Assembly (NCBI RefSeq): GCF_000184345.1 | Contig: NC_017583.1 | Location: 1,860,001-1,924,000 of the forward strand | Direction: 5' to 3' | Length of the DNA stretch: 64,000 bases | DNA from: Spirochaeta thermophila DSM 6578 | GTDB lineage: Bacteria; Spirochaetota; Spirochaetia; Winmispirales; Winmispiraceae | Shown: positions 18,246 through 27,579 of the stretch, piece by piece | How positions within the stretch are numbered: the first letter of the stretch is position 1 | How the letters are laid out: each line of letters begins with the position of its first letter | Position numbers and translations under genes: made by a program | Notes under the pieces: model-generated | What the model saw: the letters and a program-made list of their open reading frames with translations, nothing else | The model's database searches: none | Told to the model about the DNA's origin: nothing

Positions 18246-19168
18246 GGGGCGGCCTCCGGGGGGGTGGTGAGGGCGAGGAAGGCTTCCTCCAGGTCGGGTT
18301 CCCGCTCCTCCATACCGACCGGCTCGGCCCCGCGGGCGCGGCACCAGGCGAGCAGGTCCTCGGGGCGGGCCTCCGGCACCTCCCTCACGGCGCGCACCAC
18401 CTGGAGCCCGCCCTCGCCCTCAACCCCCAGCACCCTGAACCCCGCCACCACACCCCTCACCTGTCCCACACCCCCTGCACACCGCACCACCACCAGCCTC
18501 CCGGGAAGCAGCCTGCGCACCTCCTCCACCGTCCCCTCCCCCACCAGCCTCCCCCGGTGCAGGAGGAGCACCCTCTCACAGATCCGCTCCACCTCGGAGA
18601 GCCTGTGCGACGAGAGAAGCACCAGCCGGTCCTGCGCGAGCTCCCTGAGCAGGCCACGCAGCCCTGCCTGCGCCGGCGGGTCGAACCCCGTCCCCGGCTC
18701 GTCGAGCACCACCACCCGTGGACCCCCCACCAAGGCCGCCGCGAGCCCCACCCGCTGCCTGAACCCCCGCGAGAGCCCTCCCAGCATCCTCCCCCACACC
18801 TCACCCACCCCCACCCGCTCCGCCACCCTCCGCACACTCCCCTCCTCCACCCTCCCCCGCACCCTGCACGAGGCCACCCACACCAAGAACTCCCCCACCC
18901 TCCACTCGGCGGGGAAGACACACTCCTCCGGCATGAACCCCACCATCATCTGGGCCCGCACCCGATCCTCGTCCATCCGCAGCCCCCCCACCACCACCTC
19001 CCCCTCATCCGGCACGAGCGCCCCGGTGATGATACGCAGCAGGGTGGACTTCCCGGCCCCGTTCGGACCGATGAGCCCCACACACCCCCGCTCCCCACAC
19101 ACGAACCCCACCCCACGAAGGGCCTCCACCTCGCCGTACGCCTTCTTTACTCCCCTCACCTCGAGCAT
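18242..19168 (-). CDS. ABC transporter ATPase, GldA-like
   Basis: A 308-residue nucleotide-binding subunit with Walker A GPNGAGKST (about 34-42), signature LSRGFRQR, Walker B VVVLDEPGTGFDP and switch SSHRLSEVE. The ~85-residue C-terminal extension is typical of ATPases paired with ABC-2 permeases. It is two bases downstream of rnz and overlaps the permease start by four bases, so the subunits are translationally coupled. Confidence 0.92.
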   Translation of the reverse strand: MLEVRGVKKAYGEVEALRGVGFVCGERGCVGLIGPNGAGKSTLLRIITGALVPDEGEVVVGGLRMDEDRVRAQMMVGFMPEECVFPAEWRVGEFLVWVASCRVRGRVEEGSVRRVAERVGVGEVWGRMLGGLSRGFRQRVGLAAALVGGPRVVVLDEPGTGFDPPAQAGLRGLLRELAQDRLVLLSSHRLSEVERICERVLLLHRGRLVGEGTVEEVRRLLPGRLVVVRCAGGVGQVRGVVAGFRVLGVEGEGGLQVVRAVREVPEARPEDLLAWCRARGAEPVGMEEREPDLEEAFLALTTPPEAAP

Positions 19169-19170
19169 GG

Positions 19171-20106
19171 CTAGTCCCTGTACGGTATGGGGATCGTCTG
19201 CCTGTCCCGGCAGAGAAAGGCCTCCGGGAACTCCTCCTTCGCCTCCTCGAGGAGCACCTGGAGATCCCGATTCGTGTAGCGCGGGCTGTAGTGTATGAGC
19301 CCCAGCTTTCCCACCCCCTCCGCTTCCCGCGCGATCCTCCCCGCCTCCCTCGCCGTGAGGTGCCGCTTTTCAGCCGCCGTCTCGGCGAGCTCATGGGAGA
19401 ACATCCCCTCGCAGATAAAGAGATCCGCCCCCTTCACGTAGTCCTTGATGTGGGGCAGGTAGAGCGTATCCGTCACAAACGCCACCTTCCTCCCCGCACG
19501 AGGAGGACCCAGCACCATCTCAGGCCGCACCTCCTCTCCCCGCACGTTCTTCACCACCTCGCCCCGCTGAAGGCGCGACCACAGCGGCCCCATCGGCACC
19601 CCGAGCTCCCGCGCCCGCTCCGGATGAAAGACCCCGGGCCGGGGATCCTCCTCCAACACGTAGCCCACACAGGGCTTGGTATGCCGAAGCGGAATCGTCC
19701 GCACCGAAAACCCCTCCCCCCTGTAGCACACCACCGACTCCCCCCACGGCACCTCCTCGACCACGATCTCGTAGTTTATGTACATGTCGAGGACCTGCCT
19801 GCTCATCTCCACGTACTCCCTGATCTTGGGAGGCCCGTAGATGTAGAGCGGCTCGGACCGATCCACCTGAGAGGAGAGCATGAGGATCCCCGGCAGCCCG
19901 GTCACATGATCGGCGTGCGTATGTGAGATGAAGATCGCCGAGATCTTCTTCCACCTGAGGTTCAGGGAACGGAGCGAGACCTGGGTTCCCTCCCCGCAGT
20001 CGAAGAGGAAGAGCTCCCCCTCCCTCCGGACGAGGACGGACGTAAGATATCTGTACGGGAGCGGCATCATCCCGCCGGTACCGAGGACAAACACTTCCAT
20101 GTTCAT
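19171..20106 (-). CDS. rnz: Ribonuclease Z (tRNase Z)
   Basis: The metallo-beta-lactamase-fold endonuclease matures tRNA 3' ends. It opens with VFVLGTGGMMPLPYRYLTS and carries the metal motif HTHADH, then GYVLEEDPRPG, AFVTDT and SPRYT near the end. The 311-residue length fits the short bacterial form. Another ATG lies two codons in (20100); neither has a strong ribosome site. It is the first gene before the ABC genes, with a two-base gap. Confidence 0.93.
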   Translation of the reverse strand: MNMEVFVLGTGGMMPLPYRYLTSVLVRREGELFLFDCGEGTQVSLRSLNLRWKKISAIFISHTHADHVTGLPGILMLSSQVDRSEPLYIYGPPKIREYVEMSRQVLDMYINYEIVVEEVPWGESVVCYRGEGFSVRTIPLRHTKPCVGYVLEEDPRPGVFHPERARELGVPMGPLWSRLQRGEVVKNVRGEEVRPEMVLGPPRAGRKVAFVTDTLYLPHIKDYVKGADLFICEGMFSHELAETAAEKRHLTAREAGRIAREAEGVGKLGLIHYSPRYTNRDLQVLLEEAKEEFPEAFLCRDRQTIPIPYRD

Positions 20107-20159
20107 AGGTAGGCTTACCCTAGCAGATTATCCTGTTTTTCGAAACCCACGAGGCCCCC

Positions 20160-21419
20160 TCATCCCCTCCGTGCCTCTTCCACCTCCTCCCTGATCGTCC
20201 GTGCTGCCTCCTCCAGGAGGGCCTCGTCCATGGCGGTATTGAGGAACCAGGCCTCATAGGCCGAGGGAGGAGCGAGGATGCCCCGGGATCTCAGTACGGC
20301 ATGGAACCGGGCGAATGCGGCACTATCCTGGCGCTGCACCTCCTGGAAGTCGAGGGGAGCCCCTCCTTCCAGGAAGAAGAGCGACCACATGCCGCCACAC
20401 CTCACGTAGGAGACCCCTTCGAGGGAGGAGAGGTGTCGGTCCAGAACCCTCCCCAACCGCTCGAGGAGAGCCCAGACATCCTCCTCGTCGCACACCCTGA
20501 GGGTGACATTCCCTGCGGCGCACACCACGGGTCCGCCCGCAAAGGTTCCAGCCTGGTAGACAGGACCTGCGGGGGAAAGGAGGTCCATAATCTCCGCAGG
20601 CCCCGCCACTGCCCCTATGGGAAGCCCCCCGCCTATGATCTTTCCGAGACAGAGAAGGTCGGGCCACACGCCGAAACGTCCTGCAGCCCCGTCTCTGGAG
20701 ACCCGAAATCCCGTCATCACCTCGTCGAAGATGAGGAGGGCCCCCCACCGTCGGGTCTCCTCCCTCAATGTCTCGAGGAACCCCGGACGAGGAGGGACCA
20801 CCCCCATGTTCCCCGCCACCGGTTCCACGATCACGGCGGCGATCTCCTCGCCCTGTTCCGCGAAGAGACGCCTCACCATCCCCTCATCGTTGTAGGGGAG
20901 CACCACCGTAGTCCCGGCGATCTCCGAAGGGACCCCCTGCGAGGAGGGAAGTCCCAAGGTCGCCCCTCCTGAACCCATCTTCACCAGAAACCCATCAGCA
21001 TGGCCGTGATAGCATCCCTCGAACTTCACGCACAGGGTCCTTCCAGTTACAGCCCTCGCGAGCCGCACGGCGGTCATGCAGGCCTCGGTCCCCGAGTTCA
21101 CGAGCCGCACCCTATCTATCCAGGGGAATGCTGCTGCGATCCTCTCCGCAAGCTCCTCCTCTCCAGGATGAGAAAGGCCGAAACAGATACCCCGGGATGC
21201 TGCGTTCTCCACCGCCTCCACCACCGCAGGGTGGGCGTGCCCCAGGATGAGGGCACCCCATCCTCCGATGAAGTCGAGATAGCGGCGGCCCTCTTCATCG
21301 TAGACAAAGGGCCCTTCCGCCCGCGCCACCACGAGCGGTTCCTCATCCACAGCTCTGAAGGCACGTACGGGTGAGTTCACCCCACCTACCAGATAGGATT
21401 GAACCTGGTCTCTACGCAT
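20160..21419 (-). CDS. hemL: Glutamate-1-semialdehyde 2,1-aminomutase
   Basis: The PLP enzyme converts glutamate-1-semialdehyde to 5-aminolevulinate in the C5 pathway. The start is the ATG that overlaps the end of hemB by 8 bp. Landmarks are LVGGVNSPVRAFRAV, NSGTEACMTAVRLAR, the catalytic Lys in CLGKIIGGGLPIGA and GTFAGGPVVCAAG. 419 residues is close to the family norm. It is the last gene of the sulfur/siroheme operon. No later haem gene (hemE, hemN, hemH) is present, so the tetrapyrrole is most likely siroheme. Confidence 0.96.
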   Translation of the reverse strand: MRRDQVQSYLVGGVNSPVRAFRAVDEEPLVVARAEGPFVYDEEGRRYLDFIGGWGALILGHAHPAVVEAVENAASRGICFGLSHPGEEELAERIAAAFPWIDRVRLVNSGTEACMTAVRLARAVTGRTLCVKFEGCYHGHADGFLVKMGSGGATLGLPSSQGVPSEIAGTTVVLPYNDEGMVRRLFAEQGEEIAAVIVEPVAGNMGVVPPRPGFLETLREETRRWGALLIFDEVMTGFRVSRDGAAGRFGVWPDLLCLGKIIGGGLPIGAVAGPAEIMDLLSPAGPVYQAGTFAGGPVVCAAGNVTLRVCDEEDVWALLERLGRVLDRHLSSLEGVSYVRCGGMWSLFFLEGGAPLDFQEVQRQDSAAFARFHAVLRSRGILAPPSAYEAWFLNTAMDEALLEEAARTIREEVEEARRG

Positions 21420-22383
21420 GGTCTCCTCCCCATGAGGCGATACGGCGTGTGTCGTAGGTGATGAGAAGATCGGCCCCTGCACGGAAGATCGCGGTCACCG
21501 CCTCCCTGAAGGCCCCGGGAGCACTCCCCTCCTCCTCTGCCCGCACGAGCATGGCGTACTCCCCTGAGACGAGGTAGGCCGCAAGCCTCACGCGGGGAAA
21601 GGCCGCCCGCACCCTCTGTATGACGTCCAGATAGAAGAGGGCCGGCTTCACCATGACCGCATCGGCCCCCTCCGCCAGGTCGGCCCACACCTCCACCAGG
21701 GCCTCGGCCCCGTTGCGCACGTCCATCTGGTAGGAACGCCTATTCCCAAAGGCCGGAGCTGATCCGGCCGCATCCCTGAAGGGGCCGTAGAGCCTGGAGG
21801 CGTACTTCGCCGCATAGGAGAGGATCCTCACCCCGGACAGGCCTCTCCCGTCGAGGGCCCTGCGTATCGCCTCGACCTGACCGTCCATCATGGCAGACGG
21901 CGCCACCCAGTCCGCCCCCGCCTCACCATGGACCACGGCCATCCGGGCGAGGAGGAGCACGCTCTCGTCATTGCTCACCTCCTCCCCACGCACGAGGCCA
22001 CAGTGGCCGTGCGAGGTGTAGCCACATACGCAGACGTCGGTGAAGACCTCCAGCTCGGGGAATCGCCGCTTGAGCTCGCGCACCGCTGTCGGGACAGGTC
22101 CATCCGCCCGAAGGGCCCACGAGGCCGCCTCGTCCTTGTACGAGGGGGGAACCACGCCGAAGAGGAGCACCTTTCGGATCCCGGCAGTCAGCAGGGCCTC
22201 TACCTCGTGGAGGAGGCTCTCGAGGCCATGACGGCAGACCCCCGGGAAGCCGGGAACGGGCTCCTTCCCCTTGCTCTCAGTGGTCACGAAGAGCGCCTGG
22301 ATGAGCTGCTCACTTGACCATGTGGTTTCTGCGTGCCGATCTCTGGTGGCCTCGTCCTTTCTGAAGTGCCTAAGCGGTAACAT
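21412..22383 (-). CDS. hemB: Delta-aminolevulinic acid dehydratase (porphobilinogen synthase)
   Basis: HemB condenses two 5-aminolevulinate molecules to porphobilinogen. The start ATG overlaps the end of the HemC-CobA-HemD gene by 14 bp. Schiff-base lysines lie in SYAAKYAS and MVKPALFYLD. The DVCVCGYTSHGHCG stretch shows the Cys-rich zinc site, so this is the zinc-dependent type. The 323-residue length is typical. Confidence 0.96.
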   Translation of the reverse strand: MLPLRHFRKDEATRDRHAETTWSSEQLIQALFVTTESKGKEPVPGFPGVCRHGLESLLHEVEALLTAGIRKVLLFGVVPPSYKDEAASWALRADGPVPTAVRELKRRFPELEVFTDVCVCGYTSHGHCGLVRGEEVSNDESVLLLARMAVVHGEAGADWVAPSAMMDGQVEAIRRALDGRGLSGVRILSYAAKYASRLYGPFRDAAGSAPAFGNRRSYQMDVRNGAEALVEVWADLAEGADAVMVKPALFYLDVIQRVRAAFPRVRLAAYLVSGEYAMLVRAEEEGSAPGAFREAVTAIFRAGADLLITYDTRRIASWGGDHA

Positions 22384-24388
22384 CGCCCAGTGCCCTCCTT
22401 GTAGTGACTCCTGGGGTATGGATGCGGATCCCCGGTGGAAGGGCGCCAAAGCGCTCCCTGAAGACCCTCACGCCGGAGGGTGAGAGAAAGACCACCTCGT
22501 CGAAGGCGCCCACCTCCAGCGGAAGGGCCTCTGGATAGGAAGCAGGGACGGTATCGTAGAAGGGGACCGCATCCACGGTATTCCCACGTCGGGAAAGCTC
22601 CTCCTGCAAAAAGGGATCCGAGAGCGAGGAACAGGGGATGAGGATCTTCTCCCCCCTCCAGTCCTCCTGTGTTGCGAGCGAGATAAGCCCCTCCGCCGAG
22701 TCCTCCTCCGGGATGAGATCCGGAACGAGCCCCCGCTCCCTGAGTGCCTCGGCGGTCACCCTACCTATAGCGACCACGCGCTTGCCCGCAAGGAGGCGGA
22801 GATCACCGTGCTCCAGGAGGCGGTCCACGAAATGGACCACCCCATGGCGAGAGGTGAAGATGAGCATGGTGTATGAGGAGAGGCCTTCCATCACCTCCTG
22901 GACCCTCTTATCGCGTCGGGGGACCGTGGCGATGCACGGGATGTGCACCACCTCCCCCCGCGCCCGCCAGGGGGCAGCGCGCGTCCCGGTCACAAGGATG
23001 TGCGGACGGTCTTCCCACCACGACCGAGAGACGCCGGTGGCCCCCACCAGGAGGAGCGCGGGACGCGGGACGGATCCGGTCCACCGCGCGCCGTCCTCCA
23101 GTGTGAGGGAGAGGTGGGTCTGTTGGGGCCGGGCCGCCGCACTCACCACCACCACAGGGGTGTGAGGATCCCACCCCGCCTCCAGGAACCGGGCGCATAT
23201 CCGGGGGAACTCCTCACCCGCCATGTAGTACACACAGGAAAGTCGCTCATCCGGCGGGGGGATGAGGGCCCGCTCCGGAGGATACCCTGTGGAGATGAGG
23301 AGGGAGGAGGCACCCTTCCTGCGCGTGAGCGGGATCTCTGTGCAGGCGGAGGCGGCCTGAAAGGCGCTTATCCCCGGCACCACTTCGTAGGGTATCCTCG
23401 CCGCCCTCAGCCAGGAGAGCTCCTCCTCGAGCCGCGCGAAGAGAGAGGGATCCCCGCCCTTGAGGCGGACCACCTTCTTTCCCGCATAGGCGGCCTGGAT
23501 CATCAGGTCACACACCTCCTCCACGGTGTACCGGTCCTTTCCCTTACGTCTCCCCACTGCCACGAGCTCGGCCGTCCTCCCTGCGAGAAGCTCAGGGTAG
23601 ACGAGGTCGTCGTAGAGGACGAGATCCGCCTCCCTGAGGAGTCTTTCGGCCCTCAGGGTGAGGAAGTCTGCAGTGCCGGGCCCTGCACCCACGATCGCCA
23701 CCCTGCCCCATCGCCCCCGATCGTCGAGGACGTCACAGAGGCGGTGCGCCTCCTCATCACCCTCCCGCACCACTGCCGCAAGTCTGCCCTGCAGGGGGTG
23801 GGGGACAAAGGGGAGGGGGAGGTGAGGCACCTCTAGTGCCAGCCGGGTGAGGGCCAGCGCGGCCATCACCACCCCGTCTATCTCGCCGGAAGAGACACGT
23901 GCGAGGCGCTCCTCTATGGTGCCCCGTATGTCCACGAGCTCCCAGTCGCTCCGGAGGTGGGAGAGCTGCTCTCTCCTCCTCGCACTGCTAGTGCCGATCC
24001 TCAATCCGGCCGGAAGCTCCTCCACAGAGGAGGCGGACGCCCACCGGGGGTGGAGCACGAGGACATCCTCGCGCGGGCCCTCGAGAGGGGTGATCGCCGC
24101 AAGGGAGAGTCCCTCCCGGAGATCGTCGGGAAGGTCCTTCGCGCTGTGGAGGGCCACGTCGATCCTCCCCACCAGGAGGGCCTCATCGAGGGCATCGGTG
24201 AAGAAGTCCGAGCCCTCTACGAGGTGGAGGGGGGTGCGCTTATCGCGATCACCTCTGGGATGGAGGACCACAGGCTCCCATTTCACCTCCCCCGCCTCAG
24301 GCGAGGCGTCTCTCCACCGTGCGATCCACTCCCTCACCTGGGCGAGGGCGAGCATGCTTCCTCTGGTACCAAGCCTCAAGACGCGCAT
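22370..24388 (-). CDS. Trifunctional fusion: truncated HMB synthase (HemC) - uroporphyrinogen-III methyltransferase (CobA) - uroporphyrinogen-III synthase (HemD)
   Basis: One 672-residue chain carries three steps from porphobilinogen to precorrin-2. Residues ~1-220 are HemC domains 1 and 2: LRLGTRGSMLALAQ, HSAKDLP with the catalytic Asp, GTSSARRREQL and DIRGTIEERL. HemC stops after HPLQGRLAAVVREGD plus about 17 residues, where the cofactor-cysteine domain 3 should begin. CobA starts at once (VAIVGAGPGTADFLTLRAE, VRLKGGDPSLFAR, VVPGISAFQAAS). From ~450 a HemD domain follows (ILVTGTRA, TSRHGVVHF, VAIGRVTAEAL, FLSPSGVRVF). The ATG overlaps hemA by 92 bp and has GAGGAGGG eleven bases upstream; a TTG eight codons earlier is possible. 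Confidence 0.92.
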   Translation of the reverse strand: MRVLRLGTRGSMLALAQVREWIARWRDASPEAGEVKWEPVVLHPRGDRDKRTPLHLVEGSDFFTDALDEALLVGRIDVALHSAKDLPDDLREGLSLAAITPLEGPREDVLVLHPRWASASSVEELPAGLRIGTSSARRREQLSHLRSDWELVDIRGTIEERLARVSSGEIDGVVMAALALTRLALEVPHLPLPFVPHPLQGRLAAVVREGDEEAHRLCDVLDDRGRWGRVAIVGAGPGTADFLTLRAERLLREADLVLYDDLVYPELLAGRTAELVAVGRRKGKDRYTVEEVCDLMIQAAYAGKKVVRLKGGDPSLFARLEEELSWLRAARIPYEVVPGISAFQAASACTEIPLTRRKGASSLLISTGYPPERALIPPPDERLSCVYYMAGEEFPRICARFLEAGWDPHTPVVVVSAAARPQQTHLSLTLEDGARWTGSVPRPALLLVGATGVSRSWWEDRPHILVTGTRAAPWRARGEVVHIPCIATVPRRDKRVQEVMEGLSSYTMLIFTSRHGVVHFVDRLLEHGDLRLLAGKRVVAIGRVTAEALRERGLVPDLIPEEDSAEGLISLATQEDWRGEKILIPCSSLSDPFLQEELSRRGNTVDAVPFYDTVPASYPEALPLEVGAFDEVVFLSPSGVRVFRERFGALPPGIRIHTPGVTTRRALGDVTA

Positions 24389-25334
24389 ACCGAGCCGAAC
24401 CCTCCTCTTCAAGGATCTCTTCAGCCCTCACGAGGGCATCCCTCCTTCGTTCCCACACCTCCTGTCGGCGGCGGCCGAGCTCCACCACGTCCACATACGT
24501 CACCTGGGGGAGGTCCGCAAGACCGGGATCGATATCGTGGGGCACCGCAAGGTCTACCAGGAGGAGAGGCCTCCCCCGTGCAGCGATGAGTGGCGCATGC
24601 TCCTCACGCCGCAGGAGAAGATGCGGAGCTGCGCTCGCCCCCACCACCGCATCCGTGCGCTCCAACACGAGGGGGAGGTCCTCCAGGAGGACCGCCTCCC
24701 CCCCGCACTCCTCCGTCAGGGCACAGGCGGCCTCGTACCGCCTTCCTGCCACCATCGCCGCCGTAAGTCCCATCTGGACCCCGTACCTGAGCACATCCCT
24801 CGCCACACGGCCTGTCCCCAGAACCGCGATCCTCCCTCCCGCCCCGAGCTGCTCCCTCATCCACCACGCAGCCAGGCCCGCCACCGAACGGTATCCCTGC
24901 GAGAGGGTGCAGCAGGTACGAATGCGTTTCGCCACCCCCAGGACCTGCTGACATACATTGAGGAGCACAGGCCCCATAGTCTCTGCCTCCTGAGCCTGCC
25001 GCCAGGCAGTCTTGAACTGAGAGACGATCTCGGTATCGCCCGGCACCACCGAGTCCATGCCCGCAACCACCCGGCAGAGGTGGAAAAAGGCCTCCCTTCC
25101 CCGGTAGATCCTCCCGGGAAAGCCGCCCCTCTCCTCGCACCACGATCCTACCCGTGCCATGGCCCGGGGGGAATCAGGGACCACCAGCTCCCAGCGGTTA
25201 CAGGTCTGGAGGAGCATCGCCTCCCCCACCCCGAGCCCGTGGAGAAAGGGGACCACCCCTGCCGGTGGGAGGTAGAGGCGCGCGATCGCCTCCTCCCCTT
25301 CCCGCTCAATGTGGACTCCCCATAAGCAGATCAT
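24297..25334 (-). CDS. hemA: Glutamyl-tRNA reductase
   Basis: HemA reduces Glu-tRNA to glutamate-1-semialdehyde, the first step of the C5 route. The nucleophile is in the LQTCNRWEL motif. QFKTAWRQA, the NADPH fold IAVLGTGRVARDVL and VDLAVPHDIDP are present. At 345 residues it is shorter than the E. coli enzyme (418), because the C-terminal dimerisation helix region is cut short. The start shown overlaps sirC by 29 bp, and the 3' end overlaps the fusion gene by 92 bp. Confidence 0.94.
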   Translation of the reverse strand: MICLWGVHIEREGEEAIARLYLPPAGVVPFLHGLGVGEAMLLQTCNRWELVVPDSPRAMARVGSWCEERGGFPGRIYRGREAFFHLCRVVAGMDSVVPGDTEIVSQFKTAWRQAQEAETMGPVLLNVCQQVLGVAKRIRTCCTLSQGYRSVAGLAAWWMREQLGAGGRIAVLGTGRVARDVLRYGVQMGLTAAMVAGRRYEAACALTEECGGEAVLLEDLPLVLERTDAVVGASAAPHLLLRREEHAPLIAARGRPLLLVDLAVPHDIDPGLADLPQVTYVDVVELGRRRQEVWERRRDALVRAEEILEEEGSARYARLEAWYQRKHARPRPGEGVDRTVERRLA

Positions 25335-25746
25335 AGAGCATCCTCCTCGCCGTGATGGTCTTCCGCACATCCCCCTCCTCCGATCCCAGGGCCACGACCA
25401 GATCGTTCCACCGGAACGAGGTCATGAACGAGACCACACGCCCCTCCTTTCCCCCTGCGTTGCACGCAAGTATTCCCCGGGCACGCGCCTCCTCGCAGAT
25501 GCGGGCGTTGAGACCTGCATCGGAGGTGGCCGCCACCACGAGGACGACGCCCTCGAGATGGGCCGGGAGGAAGCCCTCGTGCCGCCACTCCCCCCTGAAC
25601 CAGGCCGGGGGCTCTGCCACTGGATCCATCACCCGCACGCGCGCCCCCGCCTCCATGAGGGTCCGCGCCTTCCTAAGCCCCACCTTCCCTGCCCCCACCA
25701 CCGCGACAGGGAGATCCTCACACTCCAGAAGCAACGGAAGCTTCAT
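25306..25746 (-). CDS. Precorrin-2 dehydrogenase (SirC/Met8p-type)
   Basis: A 146-residue NAD-dependent enzyme that oxidises precorrin-2 to sirohydrochlorin. It has the fold and motifs of the CysG N-terminal part: PVAVVGAGKVGLRKA, VVAATSDAGLNARI, and the C-terminal SFMTSFRWNDLVVALGSEG-like block. It lacks the C-terminal helical dimerisation/chelatase part of CysG and Met8p, so it probably does not insert iron. The ATG follows AGGAGGCGGGG, nine bases after cysN. Confidence 0.9.
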   Translation of the reverse strand: MKLPLLLECEDLPVAVVGAGKVGLRKARTLMEAGARVRVMDPVAEPPAWFRGEWRHEGFLPAHLEGVVLVVAATSDAGLNARICEEARARGILACNAGGKEGRVVSFMTSFRWNDLVVALGSEEGDVRKTITARRMLYDLLMGSPH

Positions 25747-25755
25747 CCCCGCCTC

Positions 25756-27570
25756 CTACAGGTGATACTCAAGGAGGATCCTCCGATCCTTGAGGAGCCG
25801 GGCGAGGTCCTCCACCAGATCCTCCTCGCACACCCCCTCCCTGAGCCTCGCCGCGAGCAGCTCATCGGGAAGCATGCTCCCCACCTCCACCACGAGCACC
25901 TCCGCGGGACGGGCCACCTCACACAGGAGGGCCACCTCTTCCTCCTCCATCCCCACCACCGTGGTGACCACCACGAGCCCTGTATCCGTCAGTAGCCTGA
26001 GAACCTCGCCCATACGTCGCAGGTGTTCCTCCCTGTCCTCCACCACCAGGTCGGCCTCAAGCCCTTGCATGAGGTTCTCCGAGGCGAGATAGTAGACGTT
26101 CCACCCCCTCTCGAAGAGGGTCCGCTCGGCCCTCCTCGCGAGGGCATCGAGACACGAGGGCTCATCGCCCGTAACCAGGAGCACATAGGGCCTCTGCCCG
26201 TAGCGCATCGCCCGTTCATCGGCTCCCACCTCTCCCCTCCGCCACCGCTCCTCCCTCGCCCGCACGTAAGAGTCCACACCAGAAACCGGCAGGGCCTCGA
26301 GGATCACTCCACCACCTGCAATCTCATACTCGTCGATGATCACGAACCTCCCTGTGGGAGGAATGCGGTGGTAGAGGTCGAAGGCCACCGGTTTGAGGGT
26401 CGAGAGCACACACTCGGCCACATCGTACTGCTCCACTACCTCTTTGTGACTCTCAGTGGTGAGATCTGAGGAATCCACCACTGCCTTGATCTCCGAGAGG
26501 TAGGCGGCCTCCCTCGCCGCCCCGAGGCGGAGCGTGTAGCGCTTGCCCTTCACCATGGGATGAGGGGAGAGCCAGAAAAGGGTCACCCTGAAGGCAGAGG
26601 CTCCCTCAGGAGGAGGTTCATCCACCCTGGCTGCAAGCTCACCTGGACGTACATACACCTGGGTCTCGAGGGTAAACCCCTTCGACTCCCCTGCCGAGAG
26701 GAGGGAGGGCTCCTCATTGAACGACTCTATTCGCTTCACCCGACTCCTCTTTCCCGAGGGATAGAACACCACCTCATCGCCCACTGAAAGAGTCCCTGTC
26801 ACTACCGTGCCGGCAATGATCCTCCTATCATCTCCGAGTCTGGTGAACTTGTACACCGCCTGAACGGGCATGCGAAATGGCCCTCCCTCGGTTCCTGTCC
26901 GTGGGGAGAATTCCAGGAAGACATCCTTCACCGTGGGCCCGAGATACCACGGCATGCGGGGAGAGAGGCTCACCAGGTTGTCCCCCTCTCTTCCAGAGAC
27001 AGGGATATAGGCTACTGGACGAATCCCGAGTCCCTCGAGGAACTCGCCGAAGCGATCCCGCACCCTGGAAAAGGCTTCCTCCTGCCAGTCTACAAGATCC
27101 ATCTTGTTCACCAGGACCACCACCTGTTCCACGCCGAGGAACGAGAGGAGATACCCGTGGCGTCTGGAGTTCTCCTGCACCCCCTCTCGCACATCGATCA
27201 CCAGAAAGGCGGCATCGGCACGCGAGGCTCCGGTCACCATGTTCTTGATGAACTCCACGTGGCCTGGGGCATCGATCCACACAAAGTCCCGCCCCTCGAG
27301 TGAGAAGAAGACTCGGGCGCTGTCTATGGTGATCCCCTGGGCCTGCTCGTCTTTGAGAGCATCCAGGAGATACGCATATTCGAAGGTCCGCGCATTCCTT
27401 CGACAGTACTCCTGAACCTGCTCGAGCTCCCCCTTGGGCAGAGCCCCTGCCTCGGCGAGGAGCCTCCCCACAATGGTACTCTTTCCGTGGTCCACATGGC
27501 CCACCATGACCACCGCCACTCTCTCTTGATGGGAGAACAGTTCCCTCCTCTCTCCATGTCGATCTCTCAT
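25756..27570 (-). CDS. cysN: Sulfate adenylyltransferase GTPase subunit CysN with inactive-looking APS-kinase-like C-terminal domain
   Basis: CysN drives ATP sulfurylase (with CysD) by GTP hydrolysis. Residues ~1-215 are the GTPase: [21 protein letters not shown] and NKMDLVDW, followed by EF-Tu-like barrels to ~425. The remaining ~170 residues align in layout with an APS kinase, but the P-loop position reads [12 protein letters not shown] instead of GLSGSGKST, so nucleotide binding looks lost. This fits the neighbouring APS-type reductase, which needs no PAPS. GGAGG precedes the ATG. It is nine bases after cysD. Confidence 0.93.
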   Translation of the reverse strand: MRDRHGERRELFSHQERVAVVMVGHVDHGKSTIVGRLLAEAGALPKGELEQVQEYCRRNARTFEYAYLLDALKDEQAQGITIDSARVFFSLEGRDFVWIDAPGHVEFIKNMVTGASRADAAFLVIDVREGVQENSRRHGYLLSFLGVEQVVVLVNKMDLVDWQEEAFSRVRDRFGEFLEGLGIRPVAYIPVSGREGDNLVSLSPRMPWYLGPTVKDVFLEFSPRTGTEGGPFRMPVQAVYKFTRLGDDRRIIAGTVVTGTLSVGDEVVFYPSGKRSRVKRIESFNEEPSLLSAGESKGFTLETQVYVRPGELAARVDEPPPEGASAFRVTLFWLSPHPMVKGKRYTLRLGAAREAAYLSEIKAVVDSSDLTTESHKEVVEQYDVAECVLSTLKPVAFDLYHRIPPTGRFVIIDEYEIAGGGVILEALPVSGVDSYVRAREERWRRGEVGADERAMRYGQRPYVLLVTGDEPSCLDALARRAERTLFERGWNVYYLASENLMQGLEADLVVEDREEHLRRMGEVLRLLTDTGLVVVTTVVGMEEEEVALLCEVARPAEVLVVEVGSMLPDELLAARLREGVCEEDLVEDLARLLKDRRILLEYHL

Positions 27571-27579
27571 CTGGCCTCC

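Noticed and set aside
17427-19298. 623-codon plus-strand frame, extremely Glu/Gly-rich
   Set aside because: It is antisense to the ABC permease and ATPase genes; its composition is the mirror of Leu/Pro-rich codons and it has no domain.
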